Assembly: GCA_016182605.1 (NCBI GenBank)
Contig: JACPGE010000009.1
Location: forward strand, 1 to 52,763
Direction of reading: 5' to 3'
Origin: Candidatus Hydrogenedentota bacterium
GTDB taxonomy: Bacteria; Hydrogenedentota; Hydrogenedentia; Hydrogenedentales; JAEUWI01
Length of the DNA: 52,763 nucleotides
Under the pieces are notes generated by a model. That model was not told the DNA's origin. It saw only the letters and a program-made list of their open reading frames with translations, and did no database searches. The position numbers and the translations under genes were made by a program. Positions 1-7,773 of this stretch are shown in pieces. Each line of letters opens with the position of its first letter. The stretch's first letter is position 1.

Positions 1-68
1 TCCTCAACAGTCAACTCCACTTCCCCAAAGGCCGCTTCTGTTCGCTACACACCGTACGCGTTGACGCG

Positions 69-100
69 CCAATCACGACGCTCGTCGAGCGACGTGCTAC
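69..100 (-). repeat. REP-like palindrome, subtype A, copy 1
   Basis: This 32-bp imperfect palindrome has the core CGCTCG-T-CGAGCG with flanking CACG/CGTG arms. The same sequence, with few changes, recurs at 23853-23884, 24393-24424 and 52501-52532. A reverse-oriented version lies at 52067-52098 inside a MITE-like element. No gene is visible in 1-224, which holds only this copy and the GTCCCC element at 146-220. Confidence 0.75.
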
Positions 101-145
101 TTCGAAAGCCTCGATGCTTACTTCAGCGAAGTCCCCCTCAACCCA

Positions 146-220
146 AGGGGGCTGTCCCCGCCGGTGCCACAGACCCCGGCCCCGCAGCATCGTCCTGCAC
201 CGGCGAGGGGCTGTCCCCGG
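146..220 (+). repeat. GTCCCC/CCGG-bordered intergenic element, copy 1
   Basis: This 75-bp element starts AGGGGGCTGTCCCCGCCGG and ends CCGGCGAGGGGCTGTCCCCGG. An equal-length homologue lies at 24124-24198, and inverted homologues at 23997-24075 and 24537-24615. Both borders carry GGGGCTGTCCCC, and the interior ends are complementary (GCCGG/CCGGC). It abuts the 3' end of the agmatine deiminase gene. Confidence 0.7.
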
Positions 221-224
221 CACG

Positions 225-1292
225 CTACGGGGCGGGGATTTCGTGGGTGAGGCAGTGGATGGTGCCGAAGCCCCAGACGAGGTCGACGGCGTGAATGCCG
301 ACGACGCGGCGGTCCGGGAAGAGTTCGCCGAGGATGCCGAGAGCTTCGCGGTCGCGCGTGTCGTTGAAGGTGGGCACAAGCACGGCCTCGTTGCCGATGT
401 AGAAGTTGGCGTAGCTGGCCGGGAGGCGCAGGCTGTCGAAGTAGAGGGGCGCGGGCATGGGCAAGGCCACGACCCGAAGTTTTTCGCCGGTGGCGTTTCG
501 CATTCCTTGCAGGCGCTCGGCGTTCTCGGCGAGGGCGCGGTGGTTCGCGTCGCCCGTGTTGGGTTCCTGGCACAGGACGACGGTGGTCGCGTCGACGAAG
601 CGGCAGAGGTCGTCCACGTGGCCGTGGGTGTCGTCGCCTGCGATGCCGTGGCCAAGCCAGATCACCTGAGTGATTCCCAGATGCTCGCGGAAGACGGCTT
701 CGTAGTCTTCCCGGGTGAAGCCGGGATTGCGCACTTGGGTGACGGGGTCGAGGAGGCATTCTTCGGTGGTGAGCAGGGTGCCCGCGCCGTTACTGTCGAT
801 GGCGCCGCCCTCCAGCACGACGTGGCGCTTGCCCAGTTTGGCGGGGACACGTTTTGCCCGGGAATACTTCGCGAGGAAGGGCGCGGCCAGGGCGTCCCGT
901 TGCCAGTTGGGATATTTCGCCCAGGCATTGAAGGCGAAGTGCACGGCCTCGCGCAGCGTTTGTTTGCCGTCTTTGCGCAGGACGAATGCCGGACTGCAAT
1001 CGCGCATCCAGCCGCGGTCGAGTTCCAGTTCTAGGAAGTGCACCCGGTCCAGGCAGGCGTGGGCGCGCTCCAGGATGCGCCGGGCCTTTTGTGCCACAGC
1101 GTCTGACGGCACGATGAGCCAGACGCGTTCTTCGCGGCTGATCTGGCGCACCATTTCGGCGAAGACCCAGGGGATGGGCTGGAATTTGCCGGGCCAGTCG
1201 CGCGTGTTCACGGGCCAGGCAAGCAGGGTGGCTTCGTGGGGTTCCCATTCCGCGGGCAGGCGCAGCGCGGCGGGGCGGGGTTTAGCCTTCAT
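225..1292 (-). CDS. aguA: agmatine deiminase
   Basis: This 355-residue protein, the usual length for the family, hydrolyses agmatine to N-carbamoylputrescine and ammonia in the cytoplasm. It belongs to the PPADPH/guanidino-modifying fold. Family motifs are visible: MRDCSPAFV, LEGGAIDSNG, a DDTHGHVDD block with H223 and H225, and a C-terminal GFGTIHCLTHE block whose Cys347 matches the catalytic nucleophile. The ATG start overlaps the 3' end of the upstream amidase gene by 11 bp, so the two are translationally coupled and encode consecutive steps of arginine-derived putrescine synthesis. It is not a citrulline-forming arginine deiminase, which has different motifs. Confidence 0.93.
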   Translation of the reverse strand: MKAKPRPAALRLPAEWEPHEATLLAWPVNTRDWPGKFQPIPWVFAEMVRQISREERVWLIVPSDAVAQKARRILERAHACLDRVHFLELELDRGWMRDCSPAFVLRKDGKQTLREAVHFAFNAWAKYPNWQRDALAAPFLAKYSRAKRVPAKLGKRHVVLEGGAIDSNGAGTLLTTEECLLDPVTQVRNPGFTREDYEAVFREHLGITQVIWLGHGIAGDDTHGHVDDLCRFVDATTVVLCQEPNTGDANHRALAENAERLQGMRNATGEKLRVVALPMPAPLYFDSLRLPASYANFYIGNEAVLVPTFNDTRDREALGILGELFPDRRVVGIHAVDLVWGFGTIHCLTHEIPAP

Positions 1293-2187
1293 CGATGAAC
1301 CGCCGGGTGATGTCCTCGTAGGCGTCGATGCGCCGATCGCGCATGAAGGGCCAGTTGCGGCGGATGGTCTCCAGATGCGCCAGGTCTACCGTAGCCAAGA
1401 GGACCTCTTCTTGATCCGTTTTGGCCTCCGCGATGATGACGCCCTGTGGATCGGCGATGAAGGACGAGCCCCAGAACTCAATGCCCGCCTGCTCCGGCAC
1501 GGGCTGTTCGAAGCCCACGCGGTTCACCGCGCCGACGTAGATGCCGTTGGCGATGGCGTGGCCCCGCTGGACGGTGATCCAGGCGTCGCGCTGTGCGGCG
1601 CCATACTGTTCCTTTTCGTAGGGGTGCCAGCCGATGGCGGTAGGGTAGAAGAGTATGGAAGCACCGCGCAACGCGGTGAGACGCGCGCCTTCGGGGTACC
1701 ACTGGTCCCAGCAGATGAGGGTACCCACGCGGCCGTATTGGGTGTCGAAATTCTTGAAGCCCAGATCGCCGGGGGCAAAGTAGTATTTCTCGTAGTAGGC
1801 CGGATCGTCGGGGATGTGCATCTTGCGGTAGATGCCGAGCAGCGTGCCGTCCGCGTCGATCATCACGAGGCTGTTGTGGTAGACGCCCGCGGCCCGGCGT
1901 TCGAAGACCGGCACGGCGACGGCGGCGTTCAGGCGCGCGGCGGCCTTTTGAAAGGCCTCGATGCTCGGGTTGGGGATGGGCTCGGCCAGGTCGAAGAGGT
2001 CCACGTCCTCCTTTTGACAGAAGTATTGGCTCCGGTAGAGTTCCGGCAGACAGACGACCTGTGCGCCCTGCTTCGCGGCCTTTTCGAACCAGTCGAGTGC
2101 CTTGCGGGTGTTCTCTTCCGGGGAGGGGCTCACCTGAAACTGAAGCAGGCCAACGGTATAGTGCTTTGGTGGGGCGGGCATCGCCAT
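1282..2187 (-). CDS. aguB: N-carbamoylputrescine amidase
   Basis: This 301-residue nitrilase-superfamily enzyme converts N-carbamoylputrescine to putrescine, CO2 and ammonia. The catalytic triad is readable as Glu49 (CLPELY), Lys122 (YRKMHIP) and Cys159 (LICWDQWYPE). The WNPFMRDRR-like C-terminus (NWPFMRDRR) is typical of plant and bacterial AguB. I chose the ATG at 2187 rather than the GTG at 2193, because the AAGGA sequence touches the GTG but sits 6 nt before the ATG. It is first in an operon with aguA, which it overlaps by 11 bp. A region of about 200 bp separates it from the divergent histidine kinase gene. Confidence 0.93.
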   Translation of the reverse strand: MAMPAPPKHYTVGLLQFQVSPSPEENTRKALDWFEKAAKQGAQVVCLPELYRSQYFCQKEDVDLFDLAEPIPNPSIEAFQKAAARLNAAVAVPVFERRAAGVYHNSLVMIDADGTLLGIYRKMHIPDDPAYYEKYYFAPGDLGFKNFDTQYGRVGTLICWDQWYPEGARLTALRGASILFYPTAIGWHPYEKEQYGAAQRDAWITVQRGHAIANGIYVGAVNRVGFEQPVPEQAGIEFWGSSFIADPQGVIIAEAKTDQEEVLLATVDLAHLETIRRNWPFMRDRRIDAYEDITRRFIDEG

Positions 2188-2328
2188 GGACACTCCTTGG
2201 GTCGTTACGGGGCACTCGGTGTGCGCCCGATTCTATCAAAAGGCGCGCCGGGCCTTCCATTGCAGCGCGGGCGATTTGCGCGGCACCGGGCGTGTGCAGC
2301 GCCGCTACCCCGGGCACACTGCCTTGGG

Positions 2329-2334
2329 TATAAT
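2329..2334 (+). promoter_or_regulatory. candidate -10 box for the hybrid kinase gene
   Basis: A perfect TATAAT hexamer lies 50 bp before the TTG start at 2385 in an otherwise GC-rich spacer between divergent genes. No convincing -35 hexamer lies 16-18 bp upstream, so the assignment rests on one box only. Confidence 0.35.
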
Positions 2335-2384
2335 GGATCGGCTCCAGGCAGCAGCAAATTTTCCAGCACAGGCAGGGTCCCGAT

Positions 2385-4769
2385 TTGAAACCCATCACCA
2401 TCCTATTCGCCGAAGGCGACGCATCCAACCGGCTCGCTCTGCACCGGAGCCTGCCGGGCGCGTTGCCGGAGTGCCGCCTGGTGGGCGCGGAAACGGCCGG
2501 GGAATGCCTGCGTCTGCTGGAGCATCTGCGGCCGGATTGCGTGCTCGTGTACACCACGTTGCGAGACATGGATGCGGTGGAACTGTGCACGCGGATCAGC
2601 GGGCTGCCGGGCCGCGACCACCTGCCCATCTTGCTGCTTACCGAGCAGGACGCGCCGGCCGGGCTGCATGTGAAAGGGCTGGAGGCGGGCGCGGACGAGG
2701 TGTATCACCGCGCGGGGGATCCCACGGTGCTCGTATCGAAGATCCGGGTGCTGTTGCGGATGAAGAAGGCGGAGGATCAGTTGCGCGCGGTGAACAAGAA
2801 TCTGGCGGAGGTTGCCGCGATGCGATCGAAGGAACTGCATGCGAGCGACGAGCGTTTCCGGCTGCTGTTTCACACGTGCAGCGAGGCGGTCATGGTGCTG
2901 GAGTTGCTGCCGGACAATCGTGCCGGGGCCATTCTGGAGGTCAACGAAGTGGGCTGCCACCTGCTCGGCTACACGCGAGACGAGGTGCGCGGGCTGGAAC
3001 TCAAGGATCTTTTCCGTCCCACGCTGGTGCCGCTGCTGAACCGGCGCATCGCGGCCATTCTCAAGCACAAGCAGATTTACTTTGAGACCGAGCTGCTCGC
3101 CAAGGATGGGCACCTGGTGCCGTTTCATGTGAACAGCCGTGTCTTCGATTTCGGGGATCGGCGCACGATCATCTACGTTGCGCGCGTGGCCGCGGAGTTT
3201 CAATCGCACCCGAAGGGGCCCGCGGGGCGCATTCACGATCTCGTGGCGCAGACCGGACAACTCGTGTACGAGACGAACCTCGCCACAGGGAAGATTCTGT
3301 GGAGCGGGGCGATGGAACAGATCACAGGAATGACCAGCAAAGACTCGGACGCGATCGATCTGGCCACCTGGATGGATCTGGTGCATCCCGACGATCGCGC
3401 GCGGGTGATGGCGGTGACGGATCAGGCGGTCAAGTCGGTCGGGAAATATCATGTGGAATACCGGTTGCGGTATCAGGACGGGTCGTGGCGGCACCTGGAA
3501 GACATGGGGGTGGTGCTGCCAGACGCGGCGGCGGAAGCCTTTGTGCTCATGGGCAATTTGAAGGACATAACCTCGCGCGTGGAGAACGAACGCGAGCGCC
3601 AGGTTCTGGAGCAAACCATTCAGCACTCGAAGAAACTGGAGAGCCTTGGGGTGCTTGCGGGCGGCATCGCCCACGACTTCAACAACATCCTGGCGGCCAT
3701 CATTGGTCTCACCGATATGTCGCTCCAGGATATACCGAAGGACACGGGGACCTACGAGGATCTTTCGGAGGCGTTGAAGGCGGCGCACCGCGCGAAGGAT
3801 CTCGTGAATCAGATCCTGGCGTTCAGCAGGCAGGCCGGCGAGGAGCGCGCGCCGCTCTATCTTCATGTGGTCGCGCGCGAAGCGATGAAGCTGTTTCAGT
3901 CCACCATGCCGCAGTATATCGAGCTGATGGATTCGGTCGATGTGCACTCCGGGGTGGTGTTGGCGAACGCGACCCAGATGCACCAGGTGGTGATGAACTA
4001 CTGCTTGAACGCAGCGCAGGCCCTAAAAAACCGGGGCGGGCGTATCGAGGTGCGCGTGGAGGATGTCGAGGTGACGGCGGGTTTTGCGGCCACGCACCCG
4101 AAGCTGAAACCCGGGCCGTACGTGCGGCTCAGCGTGCGGGACAACGGCCACGGGATGGATCCGCTGGTGGCGAAGCGGATCTTCGATCCCTTCTTTACGA
4201 CGAAGGGACCTGGCGAAGGCACGGGCATGGGGCTGGCCGTGGTACACGGCATCGTTACGAGCCACGACGGGGTGGTCATACTGGTGACCGCGCCCGGTCA
4301 GGGAGCCACGTTCTACACGTATCTGCCGCGCATTGGGAGCGAAGTCTTCCCCGACCCGGTACGCGCCGCCCTGCCGGCGCACGGGGAGGAGTGTGTGCTT
4401 TTCGTGGACGACGAACTCGCGATACTGCGCTTTGGCACGGTTGCCCTGGAGCGCATGGGCTACAAGGTAATCCTGTGCAATGACGGCGCGGAGGCCCTGC
4501 GCCTGTTTCAGGATACGCCGGACCGCTTCGATGTGGTGGTGACCGACCAGAAGATGACGCCCATGAGCGGGCTCGCCCTGGCGCGCGAGATCAAGGCAAT
4601 TCGCCCGTCCTGTCCGGTGATATTGTTCACGGGTTTTTCGGACGAGATGGACGGCGCGATGGACGAGGAGGGCATCATCGACGAGATCGTGCACAAGCCC
4701 GTGATCGGCGCGCGCCTGGCCGAAACCGTGCGCCGGATCCTGGACAAGTCGGCCTTGAAAATCCCCTGA
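2385..4769 (+). CDS. hybrid sensor histidine kinase with pseudo-receiver N-terminus
   Basis: This 794-residue cytoplasmic kinase has no membrane segment. Domain order: receiver-like 1-125, short coiled linker, PAS about 155-275, PAS/PAC about 285-400, HisKA with the H-box GGIAHDFNN (His430), HATPase_c (N-box NYCLNAAQAL, G-box RDNGHGMD and GEGTGMGLAVVHG) and a C-terminal receiver 665-790. The C-terminal receiver is intact (acceptor Asp721 in VVTDQKMTP, Thr in LFTG, Lys in HKPV). The first receiver is not: the acceptor position in VLVYTTLRD is Tyr56, and the expected KP lysine is Arg (YHRAGDP). It is probably a signalling kinase whose N-terminus serves for protein contact. The start is TTG, with a weak GGCAGGG Shine-Dalgarno sequence and no in-frame ATG nearby. 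It stands alone, so the partner regulator is unknown. Confidence 0.9.
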   Translation: MKPITILFAEGDASNRLALHRSLPGALPECRLVGAETAGECLRLLEHLRPDCVLVYTTLRDMDAVELCTRISGLPGRDHLPILLLTEQDAPAGLHVKGLEAGADEVYHRAGDPTVLVSKIRVLLRMKKAEDQLRAVNKNLAEVAAMRSKELHASDERFRLLFHTCSEAVMVLELLPDNRAGAILEVNEVGCHLLGYTRDEVRGLELKDLFRPTLVPLLNRRIAAILKHKQIYFETELLAKDGHLVPFHVNSRVFDFGDRRTIIYVARVAAEFQSHPKGPAGRIHDLVAQTGQLVYETNLATGKILWSGAMEQITGMTSKDSDAIDLATWMDLVHPDDRARVMAVTDQAVKSVGKYHVEYRLRYQDGSWRHLEDMGVVLPDAAAEAFVLMGNLKDITSRVENERERQVLEQTIQHSKKLESLGVLAGGIAHDFNNILAAIIGLTDMSLQDIPKDTGTYEDLSEALKAAHRAKDLVNQILAFSRQAGEERAPLYLHVVAREAMKLFQSTMPQYIELMDSVDVHSGVVLANATQMHQVVMNYCLNAAQALKNRGGRIEVRVEDVEVTAGFAATHPKLKPGPYVRLSVRDNGHGMDPLVAKRIFDPFFTTKGPGEGTGMGLAVVHGIVTSHDGVVILVTAPGQGATFYTYLPRIGSEVFPDPVRAALPAHGEECVLFVDDELAILRFGTVALERMGYKVILCNDGAEALRLFQDTPDRFDVVVTDQKMTPMSGLALAREIKAIRPSCPVILFTGFSDEMDGAMDEEGIIDEIVHKPVIGARLAETVRRILDKSALKIP

Positions 4770-4782
4770 GATTAATAGTATA

Positions 4783-4838
4783 CCCCTTTCTGCACGATGA
4801 CACTTCGCGTGCCGTTCTTCAGCAATGCAGAAAGGAGG
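4783..4838 (+). promoter_or_regulatory. hairpin pairing with the ribosome-binding site
   Basis: CCTTTCTGCA (4785-4794) is the exact reverse complement of TGCAGAAAGG (4826-4835), with a 31-nt loop. Two further C-G pairs (4783-4784 with 4837-4838) are possible across a one-base bulge. The right arm contains the strong AAAGGAGG Shine-Dalgarno sequence (4831-4838) of the next gene. In mRNA the arm would mask that site. Confidence 0.5.
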
Positions 4839-4846
4839 CAACTCCA

Positions 4847-5599
4847 GTGATGCGATCGTTACTGGGCGATCCCCGGGCCGTATCCGTCCTGTTTGTCGTG
4901 GCGGGGCTGTCGGGCATTGCGCTGGGCTGGCTGCTGCGGGGCGCCCCGCAGCCCGCACTGGAGTCCGCCCCTGCGCAGGGTGGGGCGGGGCCTGCCGGGG
5001 AATGGGTGGAAGCCCCAAGTGCATCGGAGGCCGTGGAGGCGCCAGCCCTTCCGAAGGTGGTCCGTGGCAGCCTTCATGCTTCCATTCAGGGCGCGGTGTT
5101 TCAGCCGGGCGCGTATACGCTGGCGGCCGGCGCGCGGGTCTACGACCTTATTCAGGCGGCCGGCGGGGTGCGCGTGCAGGGGGTGACGCATCACCTCAAT
5201 CTTGCGGCCCACCTGGTCGAGGGAAGCACGGTAACCGTGGCGCACCGGGATGCCACCGAAGCGGAGATCGCCGCGGGGAATTTGCCGGGCTACCTGCGTG
5301 CGATGTGGACGCCGTCAATCGAAGTGGCGGCGCCGGCTGCGGGAACTGCGCCTCTGAATGCACCCGGTGCAGGGGCGGCGGCGCCGAGCGCAGCACTTTC
5401 GGAGCCCGGAAAATTCCCCCTGTCCACGGTGACCGGGGCGCAACTGGAGAGCATTCCGGGGATAGGCCCCTCGCTTGCGAAGCAGATTCTGGAGAGCCGG
5501 GATCAGGGCGCCCTGCGCACGCTGGCCGATCTTGAAGCAGTGCCTGGAATCGGCCCGAAGCGCCGCGCCACGCTGGAGGAATACCTCACCGCGCCGTAA
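4847..5599 (+). CDS. ComEA-like SLBB and helix-hairpin-helix DNA-binding protein
   Basis: This 250-residue protein has an N-terminal membrane anchor (about 9-30, VLFVVAGLSGIALGWLL). A Pro/Ala-rich linker leads to an SLBB-like domain (about 70-140: SIQGAVFQPGAYTL, VYDLIQAAGGV) and then a second Ala-rich linker. Two helix-hairpin-helix motifs close the protein (LESIPGIGPSLAKQIL and LEAVPGIGPKRRATLEEYL). This is the architecture of ComEA, the surface DNA receptor of natural transformation. The GTG at 4847 lies 8 nt after AAAGGAGG; the ATG three bases later is equally possible. No comEC or pilus gene is in the window, so a role in uptake is inferred from the family only. Confidence 0.82.
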   Translation: MMRSLLGDPRAVSVLFVVAGLSGIALGWLLRGAPQPALESAPAQGGAGPAGEWVEAPSASEAVEAPALPKVVRGSLHASIQGAVFQPGAYTLAAGARVYDLIQAAGGVRVQGVTHHLNLAAHLVEGSTVTVAHRDATEAEIAAGNLPGYLRAMWTPSIEVAAPAAGTAPLNAPGAGAAAPSAALSEPGKFPLSTVTGAQLESIPGIGPSLAKQILESRDQGALRTLADLEAVPGIGPKRRATLEEYLTAP

Positions 5600-5682
5600 G
5601 GGGCGCGTGCCGGAGAAAAAGAAAATCCCCCGCGAATTGCTTCACAGGGGATCGCAATAAGGTGTGTTGTTGGCGGCTTGGG

Positions 5683-6324
5683 TTATTGGCCCAGCCGGGT
5701 CAGGTCGCCACGGCCTTCGCGCTCGCGCGCGGAGCCGTATTCGGCGCGTTCGCCCACATAGTAGCGTTGAGCGCGTTTTACCCGTGATTCAACGATTTCG
5801 CCCTCTCGTTTCTTCTGGGCTTCCTTGCGCTCGTCCCGGATGATCTTGGCCTGCTGGAGCTGTTCGTCGACGCGCGCTGCGGAAACGCGGGGGCGGTGGT
5901 CAACGGCTTTCTGCACGGGGAAGAAATACCAACTGAAGAGGAAGTCGCTGGAATTGCGGAGAAACAAATCTTCTTCAATGATGTCGTTGGCGCGGTGTTT
6001 TTCTTTGTGATAGCCTTTGGGGGGCGGAGGGGCAAACACGGCGCCGTGAAAAGTGCTTTCCAGCAGTTCCACGGTACCGCGGCGCGCGCCGCGCAGGGCC
6101 AGGGTGCTGCCAACCACGGGCGCCATCATGTTGCCGCGCACAAATTGATCCTGGGTGTGCCAGACGAGCGACTTCACACCGTTGAAGATCCACTTGTAGG
6201 GCCGCAAGGCCGGTTCTTCGGCATTGCCAAATTCTTCGCCATAATAGGCCGGCTCCACGGCGGTGGCAGTCATCGCCAGCCCCATCAGGACGCACAAGAT
6301 CGGCAGTATCCGGGACCAGTACAT
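5683..6324 (-). CDS. exported protein of unknown function, possibly TIGR04073-like
   Basis: The 213-residue product has a clear signal peptide (YWSRILPILCVLMGLAMTA, cleavage near TATA-VEP). The ATG at 6324 is preceded by GGGAGG; a TTG 12 bp upstream would swallow that site. A central segment (FVRGNMMAPVVGSTLALRGA, then GTVELLESTFHG) loosely resembles the short exosortase-associated family TIGR04073. That match is from memory and weak. The C-terminal third is highly charged (EQLQQAKIIRDERKEAQKKRE) and likely helical. It stands alone between comEA-like and rplM. Confidence 0.7.
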   Translation of the reverse strand: MYWSRILPILCVLMGLAMTATAVEPAYYGEEFGNAEEPALRPYKWIFNGVKSLVWHTQDQFVRGNMMAPVVGSTLALRGARRGTVELLESTFHGAVFAPPPPKGYHKEKHRANDIIEEDLFLRNSSDFLFSWYFFPVQKAVDHRPRVSAARVDEQLQQAKIIRDERKEAQKKREGEIVESRVKRAQRYYVGERAEYGSAREREGRGDLTRLGQ

Positions 6325-6540
6325 AGAACCTCCCAAAGCAGAAGTTGTAAAGAGATAACCTTAGCGTCTCCATTGTAACGGATCGTACGGCGTTTCGCAA
6401 TCCCTGTCGCCTGCCCGGTTTAGGGGTCATTCATGGCTCCGGGAGGGGGGTGCGGCCCAAGTGCGGCCGGGAGTATATTGGTTCAGGCAGGGCGATGCGC
6501 CGCCCCCCGGCAGCCGCCGCAATGTCCCCGGGAGTGCCAT

Positions 6541-6570
6541 TTGACTCCAGCTTGCGCACTTTGCTAGACT
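6541..6570 (+). promoter_or_regulatory. sigma-70-type promoter for rplM-rpsI
   Basis: TTGACT (6541-6546) and TAGACT (6565-6570) are separated by 18 bp and lie about 65 bp before the rplM start. Each hexamer differs from consensus by one or two bases. No coding sequence occupies this stretch, and a ribosomal protein operon is expected to have a strong promoter. Confidence 0.5.
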
Positions 6571-6635
6571 TCCGCTCCCGTTATGTTTGCGCGCATATTT
6601 TGTCAAAAAATACTGCGTACCTGGAGGAAATTTTT

Positions 6636-7067
6636 GTGAAGACTTATGTCCCCAAAGATGGGGAAGTGCAACGCAACTGGCATGTGATAGATGCCGAAGG
6701 CCAAGTTGTAGGCCGGGTCGCTGTGGAAGCTGCCAAACTGCTTCGAGGCAAGCACAAGCCACAGTTCACCCCGTACCTCGATTGTGGCGACAACGTCGTG
6801 ATCATCAATGCGGCGAAGGCCCGGGTAACCGGCAACAAGCCTTTGGGCAAGATGTATTACCGCCACTCGGGCTATCCGGGCGGATTGACTGAGATGAACT
6901 ATGCCGAGCTGGTGTCGAAGCACCCGGAACGCGCGCTTGAGCTCGCGATCAAGGGTATGCTGCCGCACAACCGTCTTGGCCGTTCGCTGTACAAGCACTT
7001 CCGCGTCTATGCTGGCCCGGAACACCCCCACGAAGCCCAACAGCCCAAAGCTTTCGAGATGAAGTGA
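6636..7067 (+). CDS. rplM: 50S ribosomal protein L13
   Basis: This 143-residue protein is one of the early-binding large-subunit proteins. Typical L13 features are visible: an N-terminal TYVPKD...[35 protein letters not shown], and the [10 protein letters not shown] motif near the C-terminus. I start at the GTG at 6636, 8 nt after GGAGG (6623-6627). The longer open frame back to 6450 is upstream noise that includes the promoter. Only 16 bp separate it from rpsI, the conserved L13-S9 operon. Confidence 0.97.
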   Translation: MKTYVPKDGEVQRNWHVIDAEGQVVGRVAVEAAKLLRGKHKPQFTPYLDCGDNVVIINAAKARVTGNKPLGKMYYRHSGYPGGLTEMNYAELVSKHPERALELAIKGMLPHNRLGRSLYKHFRVYAGPEHPHEAQQPKAFEMK

Positions 7068-7083
7068 GTACGGGAGAAGCCAC

Positions 7084-7485
7084 GTGATCGATAAAACCAC
7101 CAACGAAATCGTTTCGACCGGCCGCCGCAAAGATGCGTCCGCCCGGGTGCGTCTTACGCCCGGATCGGGAAAGTTCATCGTGAACGGCCGCGAAGTAAAA
7201 GACTATCTCATGCGCGACGTGCTCGTGCAGTTGGCCAACCAGCCTTTCGAGATGACCGGGACCGTCAACAAGTTTGACGTGCGCGCCCGGTGTGCTGGCG
7301 GCGGCCTTACCGGCCAGGCCGGTGCGCTGCGTCTGGGTATTGCCCGTGCCCTCGTTGAGAACGACGAGAACCTGCACACGATACTCCGCCGGTCCGGCCT
7401 GCTGACCCGCGATGCGCGCTGTGTCGAACGGAAGAAGTACGGACAGCCCGGCGCCCGCAAGCGCTTCCAGTTCTCCAAGCGCTAA
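7084..7485 (+). CDS. rpsI: 30S ribosomal protein S9
   Basis: This 133-residue small-subunit protein has the universal C-terminal tail ending [17 protein letters not shown], which reaches the P-site tRNA. Other family blocks are [33 protein letters not shown] and [13 protein letters not shown]. The start is GTG after a GGGAG Shine-Dalgarno sequence. It is cotranscribed with rplM and followed 25 bp later by a strong terminator. Confidence 0.97.
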   Translation: MIDKTTNEIVSTGRRKDASARVRLTPGSGKFIVNGREVKDYLMRDVLVQLANQPFEMTGTVNKFDVRARCAGGGLTGQAGALRLGIARALVENDENLHTILRRSGLLTRDARCVERKKYGQPGARKRFQFSKR

Positions 7486-7510
7486 GCCGGCTTACTCAAG
7501 ACCTTTTTCG

Positions 7511-7547
7511 AACCGCTGTCCTCCGATTGGAGTGGCAGCGGTTTTTG
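7511..7547 (+). terminator. Rho-independent terminator of rplM-rpsI
   Basis: AACCGCTG (7511-7518) pairs with CAGCGGTT (7536-7543). The inner CTCC and GGAG can extend the stem, and the T-run begins within the right arm (TTTTT, 7542-7546). It lies directly after rpsI. Confidence 0.85.
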
Positions 7548-7773
7548 TATTGTCCCGGGGGGAGGCGAGGAAGGGATGGACGGGACCTTATGGCGGGGTA
7601 TTGCACTTGTGGGTGCAGTTTTAACCACGGATGGACACCGATGAACACGGATGGGAGAGGAGATGGGGTAGGTGCTGAGGTGGGCGCACCTTGCCCCGCG
7701 TGTAGATTGGGCGTAGCATAGTGGGTGTGCGGTGTGGCCGGTGGTGGCCTGCCGCAGTGCGGGGAAGGTTTGT

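Noticed and set aside
114-1034. 306-residue plus-strand open frame at the start of the window
   Set aside because: Antisense to the agmatine deiminase gene, whose motifs are unmistakable, and it begins within a repeat.
2403-3983. 526-residue minus-strand open frame
   Set aside because: Antisense to the conserved kinase domains; no family motifs.
5610-5660. Possible terminator after the comEA-like gene
   Set aside because: ATCCCC and GGGGAT can pair, but the stem is short, the loop long and no T-run follows.
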